From positions 15,055,871-15,119,870 of the forward strand of contig NC_060234.1 in the NCBI RefSeq assembly GCF_021155775.2: a stretch of 64,000 nucleotides of DNA. The letters are read 5' to 3'. The notes below the pieces were generated by a model. The model was given only the letters and a program-made list of their open reading frames with translations. It made no database searches and was not told the DNA's origin. The DNA is from Neodiprion pinetum (Eukaryota; Arthropoda; Insecta; Hymenoptera; Diprionidae). Shown piece by piece: positions 56,919 through 64,000 of this stretch. Position 1 is the stretch's first letter. Each line of letters opens with the position of its first letter. The position numbers and the translations under genes were made by a program.

Positions 56919-57482
56919 ATGTCAACGCCTCAAGTAAGCTCAGATTCAACAACAGATCCGACGAGATGTGCATACTGTTCTCGTATGCTTAGAGCATTAA
57001 AGGGACAAAGAAAAAGAGTAAACGATAATGGCGATTGTTCGAAATACTCTGTAAGAATAGGCAGTCTTGAATCTTGGGGATATTCTCTGCAATCATTGCA
57101 GGTTGATTCCATACAGCAAAAGTAATAGAAATAGCACCGAATCATTATCGACATCTGGCTCAAGAGAATTAGGATCGCAAAAAGCAACAGAGTTTGGTGG
57201 ATCTCGCCAATGTTCTACGTCAGAAGTTGATGATGAAGATTCAGACCTTTATGAGTTGCCAACGCAGACATCTTCACTTTCTTTACACTCATCTCAAAGG
57301 ACTTCTTCACAACAATCTTCTACAGTGATACCTTCATAAAGTTCTACAGACGTTCTATCACAATCGTCTACTGGCGACCCATCATTTGTAGTGCAGGAGC
57401 CAGTCAATATCGAATTGGTAGAAATGCCTTTTCCACGGGTCAACTCACAAATACTGCTTTTTTTGTTACTCATAATCACCAA
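56919..57482 (+). pseudogene. SWIM transposase, N-terminal zinc finger and linker
   Basis: Starts MSTPQVSSDSTTD at the first ATG after the 5' UTR intron. CAYCSRMLRALKGQRKRVND in one frame and, after a shift near 57060, GDILCNHCRLIPYSK in another make a CX2C...CX2C zinc motif. A Ser/Thr-rich linker follows with a stop at 57337 and a further frame change near 57480. Presumed DNA-binding region of the transposase at 57509-59189. Confidence 0.7.
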
Positions 57483-57508
57483 TCGTCACTGTCCCTTCTG
57501 AAGCTCGA

Positions 57509-59189
57509 TTGCAAGCATTCCAGAAAAGAAAGATCTTCATTTCTAAGGGAAATCGTTGTTGCCCAACTCATCTCACAAAAAATAAATCCTATTCAGATGA
57601 CCTAGCTGCGTTGAAAATACATGCTGGTAATAGTATGATTGAAGTATTAGACTTGACGTTTTTCCTCAATGACTTGTCGAATGGCCAAGAATTGAATCAT
57701 CAAATTAGGGATGGTACTCTATCTGATCAACGTCTGGAAGCATTGATTGGTCTTATTGTTAGTTATGCAAATCTGAATGAGCTGTCTGAGAAAATGAAAT
57801 CGATGAGGAATTCCAAGACCCGTAACATTTTGCAAGCATTGTTAGTGTTTTTTTTTCAAAATGAGGACTGGGAATTCAGATAGTATGATTGCATCTGTAC
57901 TAGGGCTTGATCGTGACCAGCAAGTTTCAGATTATTGTGCAGAAGTCGTGAACTCTCTTGAGAAAGATATTTTACCAGTGGGTTTTGGATATTTTAGCAA
58001 ATCAAGGGATGATCTTGTGGAACATCAAACTTCAGATACAGTTAAGAAACTATATGAGTTTGAGGACCAATTAGTGCTGATATTTGATGGAACTCACATT
58101 CGGCGTCAGAAGAGTACGAACAACAACTATCAACGAAAATCGTATTCTGGACAAAAAAAGGTCCCATTATGTAAACGTTTTACTATTTGCACGATGGATG
58201 GGTACATTGTTGAGATGGAGGGGCCTCTTTACGCTACTCAAAACGATGCCGAAATAATGAAAATACTGCTAGACAATCCGAATGGTCTCCAACGAATCAT
58301 GAGGCCAGGTGACATTTCTGTAGTTGATCGAGGATTCCGAAATGTGGTGCAGCAATTAGGAAAGAGAAAATATAAATTACTCATGCCAGCATTAAAAGGA
58401 CAACGTAGTCAGCTCACAACTGAAGAGTCGAACAACTCTCGATGGGTTACAAAAGTTCGTTGGGTGGTCGAAGCAGTTCACGGCATTCTTGGCCAGAGAT
58501 ATAAGCTACTTCATCACACTTTGGATAATAAACTTCTCCGAAAGGTTCAATTACTCTTCAGGATTGCTTGCTATCTGAATAATATCTTTGGAAAGAGGTT
58601 GAATTCTGATTTTGGCATTGGAGATGATATTATTGAACAGATAAAGTCTAGGCGTAGTAGCGAGAATTCATTGGCAGAAGAGGCAAAGTTGAAGCGTTGG
58701 AATCGCCGAAAAACGCAATTTCAACAATTAGCATCAGCTGATTTGCTTGATTTCCTGAAGCTGACCGAAAAGGAATTGATGATACTCTTTACTGGTTCAT
58801 ACCAGCTATCTCAAGCAGTATCTTACCTTGCTGAAATGGTGAACGAGGATGGAAATATTACACTCAATTATTTGAAGAGATTAGAAGATGCAAATCACGC
58901 AATCGTTCAAGTTCTTGTGAGCTCGAGACACAGTAATAGCAAAACTTGTGAATGCTACATTTATTATACTTGTGATTCCCGAGGATCTTCTGGAATTCGC
59001 CGTTACGTTTGTGATTGTCCAAATGGCAAACGAACCGTTGATTGCTGTTCACACATTGCTGCGATCGTTTATTATCTATATGATGCTCGATATCTATCGA
59101 AAATCATAGGACCAGCCGAAATCCTCACAGGACTCTTTGATGTAGAAAAGGTCAATGCCGTAATCAACAGTGAGAGCGATGAAGATTAA
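57509..59189 (+). pseudogene. SWIM transposase, DDE catalytic domain and SWIM zinc finger
   Basis: Frame 57509-57883 (NRCCPTHLTKNKSYSDD, LRALLVFFF-like) shifts at a T run near 57850 into the 442-codon frame 57861-59189. Catalytic acids: FDGTH (Asp 58086-58088), VVDRGF (Asp 58326-58328) and WVVEAVHG (Glu 58470-58472), the DDE_Tnp_4-like arrangement of IS4EU/ISL2EU elements. The C-terminus carries a SWIM finger (VCDCPNGKRTVDCCSH, about 59005-59060). The catalytic part is intact; the frameshifts upstream make the gene non-functional as it stands. Confidence 0.88.
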
Positions 59190-59860
59190 ATATGTAGCAA
59201 TATAAATAGTAAGAGTTAATGCTTGATCAATGACATTTATGGAAACTCAAATCACACTTATTATACTAATAACATTTATTAATAAACTCAAATGAGCAAT
59301 GAAATCCTACCGATTTCATCTGTTTGTTATGTCTCACAACTACTCCAACCATGTTCACCCAACAATTAAACCCAACGAATGATTTATGTACGGATTCTCC
59401 TCAAAAAATGTGAAATTTTGTCGTTTTATTTTTATTCAATGTGCTGCAGGCCGAATTTTGAGACTTTTTTTTTTAATTTGTAGGGAATTATTAGTAGATT
59501 CACGTCAATTTTTGTCATAATAGTAGCAAAATATATACATTACAAAATATATTTTTTAAAGGAAGATTCGATAATTAATAATAGGCTTTAACATAAAAAA
59601 AGTTGCAAATATTTTTTCCATAAATGTTAACATGTTTCTGATTTTTCAGAATTTTTTCAGAAATTTCGGTCGCCTCGTAGTATTTAATAACCGCAAAAAT
59701 CGAAAAAACACGTTTTTTCATCAGAAAAACCTCTCGGAATCGATGTAGAAAGCTGTAATATTGCAAAATTGTTTTTTTTTTCAGGTGAGGAACTTGGAAA
59801 AAAATCGGTGCCACAAATTTGGTGGTGGCAGATTCACCTTTCTTGTCCGGCGAGACCCTT

Positions 59861-60385
59861 TCAGTGGAAATTCGGACTTACTGCACTATTTTTTTCGCCC
59901 CTACCTAAATAGTATTTTGAAAAATCTTAAACTTGGCATATGTCTTTCCTATATTCATTGATATTCTACAAAAAATTGGGCGATGTACAACGATGGAATT
60001 AACAAAGTGTCAGCGTATCAAAGTTGTGTCGCAAGATAAAAAATCACCGTTTAACGAAATAAATTGATTAATAACTAATATTGAACAATTAGAATCTAAT
60101 TATTTATTATCATTTGATAATACATTTGTTAGGATCAATTATATAAATAGAATCTAATTGTTGATCATTATTTATTGATCCATTTATTTCGTTAAATGGT
60201 GATTTTTTACTTTAAGACACATCTTTGATGCGCTGGTACTTTGTTAATTTCATGGTTGTGAATCGCCCAATTTTTTGTGAAATATCTATAAATATAGGAA
60301 AGACATATGTCAAGTTTCAGATTTTTCAAAATACTGTTCAGGTGGGGGCGAAAAAAATAGTGCAGTAATTCCGAATTCCCATTGA
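59861..60385. mobile_element. Palindromic MITE
   Basis: About 210-bp arms (59861-60065 and 60200-60385) are inverted copies; ends TCAGTGGAAATTCGG and TCAATGGGAATTCGG. The centre is AT-rich with further inverted words (gaatctaatt). No coding capacity. It abuts SWIM copy B at 59860 without spacer. Confidence 0.85.
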
Positions 60386-60541
60386 AATTACATGAAAAAA
60401 TTCATGGCCTTGGCGGGAGAGTTACTACTTAGAGTTGACTCACAGGCTCCCGGTTTCGCGTACTTTCTTATTGATTTATTTGCAAACTTTTACCGCCCTG
60501 TCCGCAGGAAAATTCCAAAACACCCCAACTACGGACGAATC

Positions 60542-61010
60542 TGATATACAGGGTGTCCCTGAATTGCCCCCCACGGACTAGCCAGCATGATACCTCGTTA
60601 AAATCCAACCGAGAATTTCTTTTCCGGAAGCTCGTCCGACGCATAGTTTTTGAATTATAAGCGATTGCACTAGGCCAATCAGAGTCCACCATTTCATCTA
60701 GATTTGCCGCCACGAAATTGCTGTTTTGTTCGTCTGGGTGAATTATTATTATTCGTTTACGAATTAAATATCGGCACCTCGCCTCTCTCGCTGCTGTACC
60801 CCTTCTCGGGCGCTGACCTCGGTATTGTTGCCGCGGCACACGCTGCCGGCCGCTCATCCATGGGCGCACACTTGTGTGTGTAAACAGAAGCGCATCCTCA
60901 GCTTCATAATGCTACGAAACACACATCTACGAATAAAAATCAAAATAAATCACAAAATGAATCGGAAAATTTAAGATTCCATGTTATAAAATACTCCGAA
61001 TCATCGTACC
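60542..61010 (-). repeat. Repeat A, right copy (inverted)
   Basis: Reverse complement of 500-987. The inner end tgatatacagggtgtccc joins directly to element F. The 133-codon minus frame (60468-60869) spans A and part of F and has no known domain. Confidence 0.75.
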
Positions 61011-61250
61011 GTGATAACGGAGGCACGTGAATATCACTGTCAACGAATTGACGCGCTCGTCACATCTTCCATAATTACTCACCCAATCAAGCTGGCTCAA
61101 AATCGTCAAAATAATGCTTCCTGTTTATTTTTAGGATACTTGCAAGAAAAATTTTTCACTAGTTTTAAATTATTCTACACATCCGATTTTTTAGTAATGC
61201 GGATCCAGAGTAGCAACACATGTTGAAATTATCGAGATCATTGTTGTACA
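61011..61250. other. No gene seen
   Basis: Unremarkable sequence between repeat A and the GGTTAA-rich stretch. Confidence 0.4.
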
Positions 61251-61500
61251 ATTTGGTCGGTTTAACCGGTTAAATTAGTGGACCTGGTTAATGAGCTCTC
61301 GGTTCAACCCGTTAACCGACTGACCCGGTTGATTTGATCAACCGATTTGGCTGGTTAATGTGGTTGAGCGATTTGGCCGGTTAATCCGGTGAAGAATTAT
61401 AGCTCGCTCGATCAGTTGGTACTCGATAAATTTCACCATCCAAATCCAATGAATCAGCTGTGAATAATCATTAACCGACCACTCCGGTAATAACTTATTA
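61251..61500 (+). repeat. GGTTAA/ACCGGTTAA-rich stretch
   Basis: Repeated words such as aaccggttaa, acccggttga, tggctggttaat, ggccggttaatccgg occur about ten times in 250 bp, roughly every 18-25 bases. Could be a degenerate short tandem repeat. Confidence 0.6.
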
Positions 61501-63428
61501 TCGGAAAATGATAATTTATTGATATTCTTGTATCAAAACCGGGATATTCTGGCGAAAAATACGAATAAAGGCGAATACTTCAACGTTGACCATAGACATA
61601 ACTTTATTGGAACGTTTCGTAGTTATTTTCACCTCTTATACATTCAAAATTCTACATTGATTATTATTTCATTGTTCTTGGAATTATAATTTACTTCAAC
61701 GAGCCTTCGGAAGCGAATTTGGAATTCGGAATTCTAAATTCTGAGCTTAGTGCAATAAAGCATGCGTTACACGTACGGTACATCCCTAACAATCAGCGTA
61801 GAAAGAAGATTCCTTTAACGGTACGATAATACAATAATGACAACAGACAAGCAAATATTCAACAACTTCAGGCCGCTTGAGCGTATTCAAAATGACTCGT
61901 TCCATCTTTGTGCAAGAATTATCCTATCTATTAGTGACTACGCGAACGACCAGACGTAGACTTATACGGAGGGAGAAGTAACTTGTCGGATTAACGTGTC
62001 AATAGTCCATGAATTAATTGATAGTTCACTTGAATTAATGAGAATTACTTGAATCCATGAGAATTACTTGAATTCATGGGAATCACCTGAACCAACAGAG
62101 AATCACCTCAATTAATGAAAATTAACGGAATTAACGGAGACTTAATAGTCGATTTCTGGAACTGATCGGGATTAACAGAGAATTAAATTCAACTAATTTC
62201 AATTTGTGCCGGAATGATCTTTTCAGCGTGCAATAATTGTGCCCGTTTATTCACGAGCTCTTTTTTCGAAATTTTCAGAGACGCGAAAAATCTCGGGGCT
62301 CCCCATGTCTCTATCATAGTAATCATAGTAATCATAGTAACCACAATGATAAGAATATTAATAGTAACTGCATATCGTAGTACGGAATGTATCGCAATAA
62401 TAGTGATATTATGGGAAACTTAAAATAAACTTAAACTAGCGTGAGGGATAAGGAAAAATTAGGTTCACGAGACTAAAAATATTCCGAAATGAAGAAATTA
62501 AGTTGAATTGAATAATTTAATTTAGTTTCACAGAAAAATCGGAAAAAAATTGACGAAATTTTTAGGTATTGACGTGAATTGGGGTAAGTTATCGAGAATT
62601 CTTGCGAAAAAAACTAATTCAATCGAATTGAATGAATTAATTTGAACTAACAGAAGAAACAACAAAAGGAATTAATTGAAATTATTCAGATATTCACTAG
62701 AATCAAAGTGTATTATCGAGAATTGATGGTAAAAGTACTGAATTAATTGAATTGAAAGAATTCACTTGAATAAAGTTAAATTTAGTTGAATTATTCTAAA
62801 TTAACAGAATTATGTTGAATCAAATGAATTATTCTGATTTATTTCAACCTGCGAAATTAATGTGGCAATCAAATGTTAAGTTATTTCCCCCTCGACTTAT
62901 ACCTTGCCTGAGCTTATTCGTGGATTGTTGACTGTCGATAAAAGATCTTATAAAATCACCGTATCGATACGAACGACAAATCAGCTAAACTTCGGGTGAC
63001 GATTGATTTCTTATTAAGATGCAATGATTAAGTATGCGAGGATTCGTCGTTACGTACGTATAGCAGGTATTCCGTATACCCACCAAATTACAGACTCTAC
63101 GAGCCTGACCATTTTACATTTCATCCGTTAAATTGTTGTGACAATCGTCACATGAAAGAAAGGCTGATTTTCATTCAATAATTTATCAGCCCAATTCAAC
63201 TGTCCTTTGTTAATTTTTCAAGCTACTTCGTGAACGTGAACTTTCGTATCGTAAGAAAAATTCATACAAACTCAGTGATGTGAAATTATTATTTCAACGA
63301 TTTTGTATAGTGTTTATCTGTTTTTCGTTTTTCGTTTTTCTCACGGTGGTTTTTTCAAATCTAAATAATTTTATCCTAATCACGATAGAATATCGTTGGT
63401 CCGACCCTTGATTAGCCGAGGCTCGGGG
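61501..63428. other. Low-complexity intergenic DNA
   Basis: No gene. From ~62000 to 62850 it is packed with gaattaa/ttgaatt and ttaacgga words, and (catagtaat)n-like units lie at 62311-62342. The 62214-62423 frame has no domain. Confidence 0.45.
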
Positions 63429-63484
63429 TATAAATAATGCCATAAAATAAGGCACCGAACTCGTTAGATCGGACCGCATCAGTC
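63429..63484 (+). promoter_or_regulatory. Candidate RNA polymerase II core promoter
   Basis: TATA box tataaata at 63429-63436, a second TA-rich box (ataaaata) at 63442, and an arthropod-type initiator atcagtc at 63478-63484. The TATA to Inr spacing is 50 nt from the first box and ~37 nt from the second, so the fit is imperfect. Confidence 0.3.
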
Positions 63485-63580
63485 GAGTGGTCCAGTCGGA
63501 ACGTACATGACTTCATTCGACAAGGGACTAAGGCTCGGAAATTTTTTGACTGGTTAATTAGATGCCAAGTAACAAGATCT
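63485..63580 (+). other. Candidate first exon of a gene running off the window
   Basis: Downstream of the promoter candidate, an ATG at about 63561 (atgccaagtaacaag) is followed after six codons by a strong splice donor atct|gtaagt near 63580. An earlier ATG (63507) gives a 16-codon frame ending in TAA. The gene, if real, continues outside. Confidence 0.25.
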
Positions 63581-64000
63581 GTAAGTTTGCCCTAAAAAAT
63601 GATTCCAGATATGCCGACAATTTTTTCTAGATATTTCAAAATTCCGTAATTCAGCGTGGTTTATTTTTTTTTTTTGCTCATTTTAGAGAAAAACGGTTTC
63701 CACAAAAGTTGTCCATCGCATTGCCCTCAAATTAGACTGATACGAAAATCACAAATCATTGTTAGTTTACTTGTGAATTGCCGCTAGGCACAGACATCGA
63801 GCGTGTTGTTTAATTGCTGTCATAAGTTCAGTGAATTTTCAATGCCATATCCTGAAACTCATCCGACGTGTAGAACAATCTTTTCTTGATATTCTAGTTC
63901 TGATTCGATGTTTTAATGTAGGTAGCAACGAGAAAATAAGAATGGTATAATGAGCGTTTGTTCTTTACAATCTAGTTTGTTATTGCAAATTTGTTAAACG
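63581..64000. other. No gene seen
   Basis: AT-rich, would be first-intron sequence if the exon before it is real. Confidence 0.35.

Larger units (their letters stand above)
52011..59860 (+). mobile_element. SWIM transposon copy B (IS4EU/ISL2EU-like), containing Transib copy 2
   Basis: Inverted ends AAGGGTCTAGCCG and its complement at 59860, with ~90 bp of further inverted similarity (tggtgaatctgc..accaccga, ggcaccgattttttcc). Without the 3.5-kb Transib insertion it is ~4.4 kb, and carries a zinc-finger/DDE/SWIM transposase gene on the plus strand. A GC-rich stretch (52855-53002 and 56489-56650) with catataag near 56571 is the likely promoter, followed by a 5' UTR intron with acceptor ttggtttcag at 56879. 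Copy A is its deletion derivative. Confidence 0.85.
51865..60541. mobile_element. Element F: inverted-repeat element holding a SWIM transposon and a MITE
   Basis: Left arm 51865-52010 and right arm 60386-60541 are inverted copies (ttcgtcc, aattttcctgcgg, gggagcctgt, ggccatgaatttt), ~150 bp each. Everything between is accounted for by SWIM copy B (52011-59860) and a MITE (59861-60385). The inner arm ends are the same (catgtaa), so F was probably a short foldback before insertion. Family unknown. No convincing target duplication; left flank attatta-like and right flank tgatata differ. Confidence 0.65.

Overview
The window is AT-rich eukaryotic DNA with no clear host protein-coding gene. It is a dense, nested pile of transposable elements (TEs), most of them broken. 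The TE mix suggests an arthropod, most likely an insect and perhaps a hymenopteran (inference): two Transib (RAG1-like) transposons, an R1-clade LINE, a Jockey-like LINE fragment, a Gypsy LTR element, a Polinton/Maverick, a hAT remnant, SWIM-domain IS4EU/ISL2EU-like transposons, a TTAA-site transposon and long-LTR remnants. Spliceosomal introns and (TA)n microsatellites fit this.

Layout. 1-987: AT-rich DNA ending in repeat A. 988-15219: a large hAT-like transposon with ~340-bp terminal inverted repeats and a TATTA duplication. Nested in it are a TTAA-flanked element (1565-3152), a Penelope-like foldback element with a hammerhead ribozyme (5404-6022) and a complete but frameshifted R1-like LINE on the minus strand (6039-12713). 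15432-18349: a giant inverted repeat (E) with a deleted SWIM transposon at its centre. 18356-20436: a possible long solo LTR. 20992-44590: remains of one Polinton/Maverick (PLA2-like protein, packaging ATPase, two structural or accessory genes, integrase, protein-primed DNA polymerase B). It is broken up by a second SWIM element (21152-23351), a hAT fragment (26364-27135), a long LTR (27726-30542) and a Gypsy element (30582-39165); the Gypsy element itself carries Transib copy 1 (33260-36693). 44591-51860: fragments of a DDE transposase and a Jockey-like LINE, a convincing 1.9-kb solo LTR (49161-51102) and a degenerate 100-bp tandem repeat. 51865-60541: element F, holding a 7.85-kb SWIM transposon (52011-59860) that contains Transib copy 2 (53003-56488), followed directly by a palindromic MITE (59861-60385). 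60542-61010: an inverted copy of repeat A. 61011-64000: low-complexity DNA and a possible host-gene promoter near the right edge.

Most useful points: both Transib copies have ends arranged like V(D)J recombination signals (heptamer, 22-23 bp spacer, A-rich nonamer). A minus-strand hammerhead fold at 5770-5815 has a perfect 7-bp stem I. Two of three SWIM transposons sit on the dyad axis of large inverted repeats. The R1-like ORF1 carries two gag/zinc-knuckle modules. No element looks autonomous: each coding region has stops, frameshifts or lost catalytic residues. Boundaries rest on visible inverted repeats and target-site duplications, read by eye without alignment or database search.
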